Source: an uncultured bacterium
Lineage (GTDB): Bacteria; Planctomycetota; UBA1135; GCA-002686595
Reading direction: 5' to 3'
Length of the DNA: 49,935 nt
Assembly: GCA_938075305.1 (NCBI GenBank)
Contig: CALJGV010000015.1
Coordinates: forward strand, 1-49,935
Both the position numbers and the translations under genes were made by a program. The notes beneath the pieces are model-generated. The model saw only the letters and a program-made list of their open reading frames with translations, did no database searches and was not told the origin of the DNA. This document shows, one piece after another, positions 27,552-35,519 of the stretch (the first letter of the stretch is position 1; every line of letters begins with the position of its first letter).

Positions 27552-30524
27552 GTGCTACATTCACCTTCGGTGGTAGCTGGAAGTCAAAAGTCGCGAACGA
27601 GAGCCCTGCTCCTCGCCCTTTGTTGTCTGCTCCTGCCGTCTGTCGCCGAGGGCGCCCCTCTCCCCGTGCGCCCCTCCGGTCTGACCGCTGCGGTGGTGGG
27701 AGCGGGGTCCGGCCTCGCCCCCGGGGCGCTCGATCTCCGAAGGATTCGGCGCATCACCGAGATCTCGGCCGCGCTCCTGAACCTCGATGCGGAGGCCCTG
27801 GACCGGGCGGCGAACGCCTACAGGGCGAGCGTCCCCGAGGACCTCACCCTCGCGGTCATCCTCCGGGCGGGGCGGCCCGTCCCGCCGGGGCTGGCGGCGG
27901 CCCGCCGGGCCCAGCGCAGCGCGAGGGCCAAGGAGGCCCTCGCCTGGCTCGTGCGTGAGCGCGAGTCGGGTCCTGGGCGAGAGCACGTGGACGCGTGCCT
28001 CGCCTTCGCGCTGTCCTCGGGAGGGGCGGGAGCTCCGTCCATCCCCGAGCTCGAGATCGCCGCGTCCTTCGTGGTGGCCGACCTCGAGCTGATCGCCCAC
28101 GCTCCCGCGGTCGCCCGGCTCCTGGACGAGGGAGCCTCGGCGGAGGTCCGCAAGGGCGCGAAGACAGCGCTCTTCCGGCTCTATGCCCGGTCCTTTGACA
28201 CCCTTGCGGGGTTCGAGGCCCGCTGGCCCCAGCTGGAGGGGAGGAGCCCTGAGTCCACTGGTCGAGATGAGCTTCGTGCGGCGCTGGAGGCAGGCAACGG
28301 GCGCGCGCTCGCGCTGCTCGAGCTCGCTCCCGAGCGATTCGACAAGGCGCCGCTGGACTGGGTCGACCCGGAGATGGCGGCGAGCGCCGCGCGCACCCTC
28401 GGGCGGGCGGTGGCGGGCGGCGCCCTCGATCCCGAGGACGCCCGGAGACTGCTGGCGGATGGGCTCGGCGAGGTGGCGGATCCCGGTGAGCTCCACGCGC
28501 GCCTCGGCGTGTTGATCGACCTCGCGCAGGGCGCCGATGCGGAGAGCCCCGCCGCGCGCAGCACGAGGGACACGGTGCTGTCAGTGGCGGACGCGTCGCT
28601 CTGGGCAGGCCCAGACTTCGCTTGGGTCTCCCTCGGGGCACTTCGCCGCCTGCGGTACCCGTCGGGTGAAGACGGGGAAGCGGAGCGTTTGGCCGCGCTG
28701 GAGACCGCGGTCCGGATCTTCCGCGGCGGGCTGGAGGCCCGGCGATCGCGACCCATCGACCCGGATGCCCTGCAAGGCGCCGTGCTCGCCATGCGCGACG
28801 TGGCCAGCGGGGTCTCCAACGCCCGTGACCGTCAAACCGGCGTCCGGCTCCTCATGCGGGATCTGCGGGCGCTGGTGGTGGACCAGGGGCTGCCCCTGGG
28901 CGTCCGTCGTGCGGCGGCGAGCTCCCTCACCCTCTCGTCCGCCGCTCGGGACGCCCTGCAGCTGGTCAACCTCATGCAGTCTCCCGAGGCACGGGAGGCG
29001 CTCGGCTACGAGCTCCTCGGGGCGCTCAAGGTGGTGGCGGGCAGCCTCTCGCCGGGGAGCGAGGCGGCCGAGACGGTGCTCGATCGGCTCTTCGAGTTCG
29101 TGGCCGAACCCGACTTCGACCGCCGGCGGCTCTCCCTCGAGCTGCTGCTCTCCGACGAGTTCGCGCCGCTCCTGGCCCACGAGGTGCGGGAGACCTCGGC
29201 GCGCTGGACGGTGTTGCGCCTGCAGGCGGAGCCCTCGGAGGAGCTCCGCCTCCAGCTTCTGTCGCTGCTGGCGCGCATCGGGACCGTCGAGACGCTCGAG
29301 CTCCTGCTCGGACGCGAGGGGCTCGTGGAGGAGGTGATCGGTCCGGATCCCCGGCTTGCGCGGGCGCTCTGCGAGACCGCGCTGGCCATTCATGATCCGG
29401 CCGACCCGTCGCCCTTGCTCCGACTGGCCCGGCGCGTCGCCGGTCCGCTCGGAGCCTCGTCGGCCCTCGATCCCACCCGCGTGGCCCGCCTGCGCGCAGG
29501 TATTCTGCTGGTGCTAGGGCTCGACGCTGCGCAGGTCTCCGGGCTGCCCGTGAAGGACAGTCGCTGGGTGGTCGCCGCGGCGGTTGACCTCCGCAGGGCG
29601 TACCCCGTGCTCGCGCTCGGCCAGCTGAAGCCGGAGCACCGGGCTGACCTGCGAACCCTCCATGTGGCGAGGCTCCGCGGGGACGGGGGGGCCGAGGACG
29701 CGGCGGACGTTGCCCTGGTCTCCCTGGCCAGGGCCCTGCTCGAGGCGGATGACCTCGCCGCGGAACTCCGAGAGGGCCCCGCGGGTCCGGCGGGGCTCGA
29801 CGGGGACGTGATCGCCGCGGAGCGTGCTCGCAGGGCGGAGCGGGCGCTCGGCGAACTCGACTCGGCGATGGCCGCCACCGAGCCCGTGGACCGGCTGGGG
29901 TGGAACCCCGTGGACCTCGGGCTCGAGGGCATCGAATTACTGCGCCGCATGGGACGGAATGAGGCTGCCCTCGTCCGGACCGAGTCTCTCTTCGGGGGGG
30001 CGGACGCGGAGGTGGCGGGGCGTTCGGGACGCGCGGTGCGTCTGCTGGTGGTCCAGACGCTGGAGGCCATCGACGCGGCCTTCGCGCCAGACGGCGCCGA
30101 CGGGCAGGGGGCCCCGGAGTTCCTGCCGACGGTCCAGGCCCGCGCGGACCTCGCCGCGCGAGGGCTCCTGGGCCTCATCGGGCAGGAGGGATGGTCGGGC
30201 GAGCTCCCCGCCGTCCAGCTGGCGGACCTCGACGCCCTGCTTCGGCTCGTTCAGGTGGGTACGGACGAGGCGGCGAGGGCTGAGACCGTCACCTATCTCA
30301 ACGAGAGGATGATCAGTCAGGCCGCGGCGGTGGTGGCGTGGCGCTCCTCCCTCGCCTCGGCCGATGCAGAGGCCTTCGCGAAGGTCCAAGCGGACCTCGC
30401 CATCATCCGTTCCCTGAGCGATGGGGGGGCTCGGGACGGGGCCGAGGCGCCCGCTGATGCTCCCCAGCCCGGGCCTCCCGACCGGCAAGGAGAACAAGGT
30501 TCGGGTTCCGGGGACGGAGCTTGA
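27552..30524 (+). CDS. Large exported helical-repeat protein of unknown function
   Basis: I chose the GTG at 27552 because GGAGG lies 6 bases before it (27541-27545); a GTG at 27498 is in frame further upstream. The 990-aa product has a signal peptide (RALLLALCCLLLPSVAEGAP). The rest is a long Ala/Leu/Arg/Glu-rich helical sequence with repeated pairs of amphipathic helices, such as RRAAASSLTLSSAARDALQL and ALGYELLGALKVVAGSL, which suggests a HEAT-like solenoid. No catalytic motif is visible. The C terminus is disordered (PQPGPPDRQGEQGSGSGDGA). It is about 120 bases after aroK and may be separately expressed. Its stop overlaps the -35 element of the tRNA promoter. Confidence 0.7.
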   Translation: MLHSPSVVAGSQKSRTRALLLALCCLLLPSVAEGAPLPVRPSGLTAAVVGAGSGLAPGALDLRRIRRITEISAALLNLDAEALDRAANAYRASVPEDLTLAVILRAGRPVPPGLAAARRAQRSARAKEALAWLVRERESGPGREHVDACLAFALSSGGAGAPSIPELEIAASFVVADLELIAHAPAVARLLDEGASAEVRKGAKTALFRLYARSFDTLAGFEARWPQLEGRSPESTGRDELRAALEAGNGRALALLELAPERFDKAPLDWVDPEMAASAARTLGRAVAGGALDPEDARRLLADGLGEVADPGELHARLGVLIDLAQGADAESPAARSTRDTVLSVADASLWAGPDFAWVSLGALRRLRYPSGEDGEAERLAALETAVRIFRGGLEARRSRPIDPDALQGAVLAMRDVASGVSNARDRQTGVRLLMRDLRALVVDQGLPLGVRRAAASSLTLSSAARDALQLVNLMQSPEAREALGYELLGALKVVAGSLSPGSEAAETVLDRLFEFVAEPDFDRRRLSLELLLSDEFAPLLAHEVRETSARWTVLRLQAEPSEELRLQLLSLLARIGTVETLELLLGREGLVEEVIGPDPRLARALCETALAIHDPADPSPLLRLARRVAGPLGASSALDPTRVARLRAGILLVLGLDAAQVSGLPVKDSRWVVAAAVDLRRAYPVLALGQLKPEHRADLRTLHVARLRGDGGAEDAADVALVSLARALLEADDLAAELREGPAGPAGLDGDVIAAERARRAERALGELDSAMAATEPVDRLGWNPVDLGLEGIELLRRMGRNEAALVRTESLFGGADAEVAGRSGRAVRLLVVQTLEAIDAAFAPDGADGQGAPEFLPTVQARADLAARGLLGLIGQEGWSGELPAVQLADLDALLRLVQVGTDEAARAETVTYLNERMISQAAAVVAWRSSLASADAEAFAKVQADLAIIRSLSDGGARDGAEAPADAPQPGPPDRQGEQGSGSGDGA

Positions 30525-30548
30525 CCTCACGTCCCGGACCGCTATTCT
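30521..30548 (+). promoter_or_regulatory. Sigma70-type promoter of the initiator tRNA
   Basis: TTGACC (30521-30526) and TATTCT (30543-30548) are spaced by 16 bases and end 12 bases before the tRNA. The -35 box overlaps the stop codon of the preceding gene. Both hexamers are close to the consensus TTGACA/TATAAT, so the tRNA probably has its own start independent of the upstream gene. Confidence 0.75.
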
Positions 30549-30560
30549 CCCTGCACGCGT

Positions 30561-30625
<65 letters not shown>

Positions 30626-30637
<12 letters not shown>

Positions 30638-30688
30638 CGTACGCGAGAGGATCTGGCCCCAACCGGCCGGGTCCTCTTTTTTTGTGCC
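30626..30688 (+). repeat. Direct repeat copy A (tRNA 3' end plus terminator), putative attachment site
   Basis: This 63-base segment covers the last 12 bases of tRNA-fMet and the whole terminator. It matches 33398-33460 at 58 of 63 positions with no gaps (constant offset 2,772). Differences are at 30637, 30641, 30642, 30674 and 30681. Attachment sites of tRNA-targeting elements typically overlap the tRNA 3' end like this. Confidence 0.85.
30647..30683 (+). terminator. Rho-independent terminator after tRNA-fMet
   Basis: A 12-bp stem (30647-30658 with 30665-30676, two G-U pairs), a 6-base loop and a run of seven T at 30677-30683, starting 10 bases after the tRNA CCA. It is the clearest terminator in the window. 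Confidence 0.93.
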
Positions 30689-31002
30689 CGTGGGGGCGGG
30701 TGAGGTCGCTGGTACGAAGCGTCCCCCCGGGTTCGAAGCCGACGAGCCCGACGCCCTCCTCGAGCTGGACCCGCAGCTAGGCACGCGCCAGGCGCCAGTC
30801 GTCCTCGACGGGGTCGATTCGGTGAAGGGGTCGATTCGGTCGATACAAGTGAATTTACCGACCCTGCTCGCGGGGGTCTGCCCTCTCCGCGCGGTAGACT
30901 GGGCGACGTAGCAACAACTTAGCGGGGACCTCGCGTAGACATTCGGCCACCTCTGGTCGTCACGATCCGGTCGCCTCCTCTGAGCCTTCTTGAGGAGTGA
31001 CC
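30689..31002 (+). other. Leader region of the DUF1611-racemase pair
   Basis: These 314 bases lack a convincing gene. They hold a 14-base direct repeat (separate entry), an AT-richer stretch (gatacaagtgaatttaccg, about 30841-30860) that may be part of a promoter, and the ribosome binding site GAGGAG just before the start at 31003. Confidence 0.5.
30810..30840 (+). repeat. 14-bp direct repeat, possible operator
   Basis: The sequence ggggtcgattcggt occurs at 30810-30823 and again at 30827-30840, a 17-base period, with a further partial gtcgat at once after. It lies about 160-190 bases before the DUF1611 start, next to the AT-richer stretch, so it could be a regulator binding site. No regulator gene is nearby. 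Confidence 0.45.
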
Positions 31003-32172
31003 ATGTCCGCAGTCCCACGATCCGCGTCGGTGCGCCCATTTGGAGCCAATCTCGTCCTTCCCGCCGAGGACGGTCCGCCGAACGCGCGGCAGGCAACCGC
31101 AGTCGTCTATTGCGAGGCGAACTTTGGCGCCATCGACGGCAAGACCGCCAACGGCCTCGTACGCCACTCGGAGAAGTACACGATCGTCTCCGTGATCGAC
31201 AGCGAGAAGGCGGGCCGCGATGCAGGCACTGTGCTCGACGGGAAGCCCAATGGCATCCCCATCTGTCGCGACATCCCCGATGCGCTGGCGCACGCTGGAC
31301 CGTTGCCCGACTACTTCATCTTCGGGATTGCGCCGGTGAGTGGGATGCTGTCGGCGCAAGAGCGCAGCCTCGTGCTCACGGCGATAGAGCTCGGGATGAA
31401 CGTCGTGAACGGGCTTCATGAATTCCTGAGCGACGATCCGGAGTTTGCTGCAGCCAGCGCGGCGAGCAATGTCGATCTCATCGACGTCCGGAAGCCTCGC
31501 CCCAAGAAGGACCTGCGGGTATTCAGCGGTCGCATTGCCGACGTCACGTGTCCGCGGATCGCCGTTCTTGGCACGGATTGCGCCATCGGTAAGCGCACGA
31601 CTTCCACGATCCTGACGCGCGCGCTCAACGCCATCGGCATCAAGGCTGTGATGGTCGGCACCGGTCAGACAGGCCTGATGCAAGGCGCTCGCTACGGCGT
31701 GGCGCTCGACGCTGTCCCGTCGCAGTTCTGCGCGGGTGAGCTCGAGGCGACCATCATCGAAGCACTCGAAGGCGAGCAACCCGACGTGATCGTCATCGAG
31801 GGGCAGGGCGCGCTGAGTCACCCGGCCTACTCGACCTCGTCCTTCATCCTGCGCGGCAGCTGCCCCGATGGGGTCGTGCTGCAGCACGCGCCGGGCCGGG
31901 CTCACCGCTGCGACTTCCCGGGCATGGCGATGCCTTCGCCGGCCAGCGAGATCGAGCTCATTCAGACCTTCGCCGAGACGAGGGTGATCGGCCTGACGCT
32001 CAACCACGAGCACATGAGCGACGCCGAGGTCGAGTCGGCCATCACGCTGTACGAGCTGGAGCTTGGAATACCCGTCACCGACGCGCTGACCCACTCCCCC
32101 GAGCGGCTGGTGGAGATGGTCCTCACGGCCTTTCCGCAGCTCGGACCGAGGTCGGCCTCCGGCACGCGATGA
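31003..32172 (+). CDS. DUF1611 family P-loop protein (DgcN/EbsC-like)
   Basis: The start is ATG 31003 with GAGGAG 6 bases before it; a GTG two codons earlier is less likely. The 389-aa protein has an N-terminal Rossmann-like part (AVVYCEANFGAIDGKTANGL) and a C-terminal P-loop part with GTDCAIGKRTTS (Walker A-like) and VIVIEGQGALSHPAY. These match DUF1611. The family includes DgcN, recently described as a D-glutamate N-acetyltransferase that works with an N-acetyl-D-glutamate racemase (from memory). Here the partner gene downstream, overlapping by ATGA, is a PLP racemase of a different fold. A role in N-acylating an amino acid before or after racemisation is inference. Confidence 0.8.
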   Translation: MSAVPRSASVRPFGANLVLPAEDGPPNARQATAVVYCEANFGAIDGKTANGLVRHSEKYTIVSVIDSEKAGRDAGTVLDGKPNGIPICRDIPDALAHAGPLPDYFIFGIAPVSGMLSAQERSLVLTAIELGMNVVNGLHEFLSDDPEFAAASAASNVDLIDVRKPRPKKDLRVFSGRIADVTCPRIAVLGTDCAIGKRTTSTILTRALNAIGIKAVMVGTGQTGLMQGARYGVALDAVPSQFCAGELEATIIEALEGEQPDVIVIEGQGALSHPAYSTSSFILRGSCPDGVVLQHAPGRAHRCDFPGMAMPSPASEIELIQTFAETRVIGLTLNHEHMSDAEVESAITLYELELGIPVTDALTHSPERLVEMVLTAFPQLGPRSASGTR

Positions 32173-33320
32173 GCGCACCGCGCCTGGAGATCGACCTGGG
32201 CAAGATCGAGCACAACGCCCGCGCGCTGGTCGGACGCCTGTCCGCCCGAGGCATAGCCGTCACGGGCGTCACGAAGGCGACTCTCGGCTCTCCCGAGATC
32301 GCCCAGGCGATGCTGCGGGGGGGAGTGGTGCGGCTCGCCGATTCGCGCATCGAGAACATCGAGGCCCTGCGGCGAGCCGGCGTTTCGGCCTCGATGACCC
32401 TGATCCGCTCTCCGATGCTCAGCCAGGTGGATAGGGTCGTGGCCCATGCCGACGTGAGCTTCAACACCGAGCTCGATGTCCTCGGCAGGCTCTCGTCGGT
32501 GGCCATGCAGGCCGGGAAGTCCCACGGGGTCGTCCTCATGGTCGAACTAGGAGACTTGCGCGAGGGCATTCTTCCCGCCGACCTCGAGCACTTCGTGAGC
32601 GAGGCCTTGTGCCTGCCGAACATCGCACTCAAGGGCATCGGGACCAACCTCGCCTGTCGCAGCGGAGTCGTGCCCGGACGTGAGAACATGGCGGAACTCT
32701 CGGCTCTGGCAGATTCGATCGATGCGACCTACGGCCTCGAGCTGGAGATCGTCTCCGGCGGCAACTCCGCCAACCTCGGCTGGGGGTTCGGCTCGACGAA
32801 GATGGGACGGATCAACGACCTGCGCCTGGGGGAGGCGCTCCTGCTCGGTTGCGACCCACTCACCCGCCAGCCGATAGAGGGGCTCGACACCGACGCCATT
32901 ACGCTCACCGCTGAGGTGATCGAGGCCAAGCTCAAGCCCTCGCTTCCCTGGGGCGAGATCGGTCAATTCGCCTTCGGAGAGCCGCCCCCCGTGGCCGACC
33001 GAGGCCCTGTCTGGCAGACGATTCTTGCCCTCGGGCGCCAGGACGTCGATCCGGAGGGCCTCCGCCCGCCCACGGGACTGACTGTCCTGGGTGCCAGCAG
33101 CGACCACCTGATCGTGGACCATCGCCCGCTCCGGCTGCCCGTCGGGGGAGAGGTCAGCTTTCAACTCAACTACAGCGCGCTGTTGCGCGCCATGACCTCA
33201 CCCTTCGTCATCAAGGTCGTCGTGGGGGGGAGCCGTGCCGCGCCCATCGCCGCGACTCTCGACGACAGGAGCGTGCCATCGAACTGCCCAGACCCGAGGG
33301 TGGGTCCTCCCGCCGCGTGA
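32169..33320 (+). CDS. Ornithine/alanine racemase family PLP-dependent enzyme
   Basis: This 383-aa protein is a fold-type III PLP enzyme. The PLP Lys is K36 in VTGVTKATLGSPEIA. Further family motifs are RLADSRIENIEALRRAG, LIRSPMLSQVD, MVELGDLREGILP, LKGIGTNLACRSGVV, IVSGGNSANLGW, LRLGEALLLG and VLGASSDHLIVDH. This string of motifs matches the ornithine racemase (Orr) type better than canonical alanine racemase Alr. The substrate cannot be told from sequence. It starts inside the end of the DUF1611 gene, so the two are likely coupled and functionally linked. The C-terminal 25 residues (after VVVGGS) look like a non-conserved tail. Confidence 0.87.
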   Translation: MSAPRLEIDLGKIEHNARALVGRLSARGIAVTGVTKATLGSPEIAQAMLRGGVVRLADSRIENIEALRRAGVSASMTLIRSPMLSQVDRVVAHADVSFNTELDVLGRLSSVAMQAGKSHGVVLMVELGDLREGILPADLEHFVSEALCLPNIALKGIGTNLACRSGVVPGRENMAELSALADSIDATYGLELEIVSGGNSANLGWGFGSTKMGRINDLRLGEALLLGCDPLTRQPIEGLDTDAITLTAEVIEAKLKPSLPWGEIGQFAFGEPPPVADRGPVWQTILALGRQDVDPEGLRPPTGLTVLGASSDHLIVDHRPLRLPVGGEVSFQLNYSALLRAMTSPFVIKVVVGGSRAAPIAATLDDRSVPSNCPDPRVGPPAA

Positions 33321-33397
33321 CGGTGCCTGGGCACGGCGGGGGGGTAATCCCCGCGCGTCCCGTCAGGAGCCCGGCTCTCCAGGTGAGCCAAGCGGCT

Positions 33398-33460
33398 CCC
33401 CCGCTACCGCGTCTGCGAGAGGATCTGGCCCCAACCGGCCGGGTCGTCTTTTCTTGTGCC
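33398..33460 (+). repeat. Direct repeat copy B (tRNA 3' remnant plus degenerate terminator)
   Basis: Second copy of the segment at 30626-30688. Upstream similarity to the tRNA stops at the five C's of the acceptor/T-stem junction, so no second tRNA exists here. One change (G at 33446) breaks a stem pair of the terminator, and a C interrupts the T-run at 33453. It may still end transcripts of the racemase gene, whose stop is about 100 bases upstream. Confidence 0.85.
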
Positions 33461-33718
33461 TGGGAACGCGGCTCGCGTCGCCGCGGTGTGGCGCACGCGC
33501 CCCTTGGTTGATCAGACCGAGCCACTGCCGGACGGCGAGCCGTTCCGCACCGTCGCAATGGTCGCGGGGGCGGCCGAGGCGGAGCCTGAGTCGAGGTGGC
33601 GAACGAGGGCCCGGCTGGACTCGTCGTCGTGGACGCCTTCCAGCAGCTGCTCCTGGACTGGGCCCCCCCGCACGCCCCTGGATCCACACGCGCGAGCGGC
33701 GCCGGCTCGTGGGAGGCG
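33461..33718. other. Intergenic stretch right of the islet
   Basis: With the 77 bases before repeat B, the gap from the racemase stop to the OYE stop is 398 bases. Open frames here are short, compositionally odd and mutually overlapping, and none shows a recognisable domain. I see no RNA gene. It could hold decayed sequence from the islet boundary. Confidence 0.45.
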
Positions 33719-34825
33719 TCAGCGCCCGTCGGTGACGAAACCTGGCCAGCGTCGCATGTAGTCGACCATCGTGTCGCTGAGGGACGCAGCCCGCAGGTGC
33801 TCGGGGGTGAAGGGAGGCCGGTCGGGCTCCCACCCTGGCTCGGCGGCGTTGCGCGGCCAGCGGGCGTTCCCGATCGCCGCGCGTCCGAGGCCCACGAGGT
33901 CGGCCCCCTGCTCAAGGACGAGGTCCGCCTCGGCCGGGGTCCATACGGCGCCGGTGGCGATCATCGGGGTCCGGGGCCCGATGGCCTCGCGGAACCAGGT
34001 GGTGAGGGGCTTGGTGGAGTCGGGGTACTTCGAGGGCGCCTTGAAGCTGTCCCAGTTGGACACGTGCACGAAGTCGACGCCGTCCTCGGTGAGCCAGCCC
34101 GCGACCGTGAGGGACTCGTCTAGGTCCACGCCCTGGTCCGGCACCTCCGGTGAGATCCGGACGCCGACGAGGAATTCCTCGGGGGTGGACTCACGCACGG
34201 CGGCCACGATGCGGCGGACGAAGCGGGCGCGGTGCTCGAGGGGACCGCCCCAGTCGTCGTCGCGGGTGTTGGAGACGGTGCCGAGGAACTGGGTGATGAG
34301 GTAGCCGTGGGCGCCGTGGATCTCGACCCCGTCGAAGCCGGCCTCGGCGCAGCGGCGGGCGGCGGCCGCGAAGGCGGCGATGGTGCGCTCGATGTCGTCC
34401 ACCGAGGCCTCGCGGGGGACCTCGAAGTCCTTGGCGTCGAGCTCGAAGGCGCTGGCGCTGAAGGGCTGCTGCCCGGTCAGGCGTGACGGGGCGCGGACGC
34501 CTCCATGGAAGATCTGCACCAGGGAGAGGGCGCCGTCCGTGCGCAGTGCGCTGGCGAGGCGGGAGAGGCCCGGAAGAAGCGAGTCCTCGAAGACCCCCAG
34601 CTCGCCCTCCCAGCCCTGTCCGTCCGGGCTCACGTGCGCGGCGCAGGTCGTGATGACGCCGAAGCCACCCCGCGCGCGCGCAGTGAGCCACTGGAGCTCA
34701 TCGTCTCCCAGGGAACCGTCCGGATGGCTCTGCTTGTTGGTCATCGCCGCGAGCACCGTGCGGTTCTGGACCTGGGTGCCGGTGCGGGGGAACTCGAAGG
34801 GCGTGAGGATCTTCGGCGTCGTCAT
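33719..34825 (-). CDS. Old Yellow Enzyme family NADH:flavin oxidoreductase
   Basis: This 368-aa TIM-barrel flavoprotein probably reduces activated C=C bonds using FMN and NAD(P)H. It shows NRTVLAAMTNKQSHPDGSLG (FMN-binding N terminus), SLVQIFHGGVRAPS, the conserved segment GFDGVEIHGAHGYLITQFL, and NTRDDDWGGPLEHRARFVRR, with VGVRISPE following. The C terminus carries the FMN phosphate site VLEQGADLVGLGRAAIGNARW. There is no C-terminal Fe-S/FAD extension as in dienoyl-CoA reductases. It is a single gene divergent from the small membrane protein. Physiological substrate is unknown. Confidence 0.9.
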   Translation of the reverse strand: MTTPKILTPFEFPRTGTQVQNRTVLAAMTNKQSHPDGSLGDDELQWLTARARGGFGVITTCAAHVSPDGQGWEGELGVFEDSLLPGLSRLASALRTDGALSLVQIFHGGVRAPSRLTGQQPFSASAFELDAKDFEVPREASVDDIERTIAAFAAAARRCAEAGFDGVEIHGAHGYLITQFLGTVSNTRDDDWGGPLEHRARFVRRIVAAVRESTPEEFLVGVRISPEVPDQGVDLDESLTVAGWLTEDGVDFVHVSNWDSFKAPSKYPDSTKPLTTWFREAIGPRTPMIATGAVWTPAEADLVLEQGADLVGLGRAAIGNARWPRNAAEPGWEPDRPPFTPEHLRAASLSDTMVDYMRRWPGFVTDGR

Positions 34826-35017
34826 CGGAGCAAGGTACTGGCCGAAGCGCCGGAGCGTCGTCGTCAGTGCCGGGTCTCCTTCCGCCAGCGTCGAGCGATC
34901 CAGGGTTCGGGGTTCGGGCAGCGTGGAATTGCGCTCTCTGGCTTGTGGAGGCCTCGGGGAGGAGGTCAGTCTCTAGTTCTCGCGCCGGCCCTCGGGGAAT
35001 GGCGCGGGTTCAACCCA

Positions 35018-35509
35018 ATGCTGTTCCTCGCCTACGTCGACGTCCGCCCCATGCTGTACCTGGCCGGCCTGGCGCTTGCGCTCCTCCTCGGCGTGCTCTT
35101 CTCCCGGGTCATCTTGAAGAGGAGGCACTCCGGCCGGGTGGCAGCCGGGGCCGCGGTGTCCTGGTCCGTGCTCTTCACGCTCTTTCTGACCGCATACGGC
35201 CCGTTCATCGGACGCACCGAGGTGGTCGAGCACCGGCTGACCTGGACCGTGGAGCCTGGGGGCGCGGCGGTGGTGGAGCTCTCGTTCGTCGACCACCCGG
35301 GGAACTACCTGTGGGAGCAGTCTGCCGAGCTCCTCGCACACCTCAAGGCGCTCGGGGAGCCGACGGTCCTTGGCCGCTTCCGGGTGACTCGGGACTACGG
35401 GCGTGTGCGCGGATACGACCTCTTCGAGGTGGCTGGGCTGCGGGGCTGGGTGTCGGAGAGCGCCGCGGGCGGGACCCGGGGTGAACCGGCCTCCTCTCCC
35501 TGGGACTGA
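35018..35509 (+). CDS. Small membrane protein, hypothetical
   Basis: I took the ATG at 35018 (MLFLAYVDVRPMLYLAG); the open frame continues upstream but overlaps the OYE gene antisense. The 163-aa product has two membrane segments (about 11-29 and 42-62, the second containing AAVSWSVLFTLFLTAYGPFI). A soluble beta-type domain of about 95 residues follows (TWTVEPGGAAVVELSFVDHP). I do not recognise the family. No strong ribosome binding site is visible. It converges on the sulfatase gene with 10 bases between stops. Confidence 0.55.
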   Translation: MLFLAYVDVRPMLYLAGLALALLLGVLFSRVILKRRHSGRVAAGAAVSWSVLFTLFLTAYGPFIGRTEVVEHRLTWTVEPGGAAVVELSFVDHPGNYLWEQSAELLAHLKALGEPTVLGRFRVTRDYGRVRGYDLFEVAGLRGWVSESAAGGTRGEPASSPWD

Positions 35510-35519
35510 GCGGCGTGGC

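Noticed and set aside
33398..33460. A second tRNA gene
   Set aside because: Only the last 12 bases of the tRNA are repeated; no D-arm, anticodon arm or T-arm precedes them.
33456..33761. 101-codon frame right of the islet
   Set aside because: It has no ribosome binding site, domain or coherent composition, and overlaps the OYE gene end antisense.
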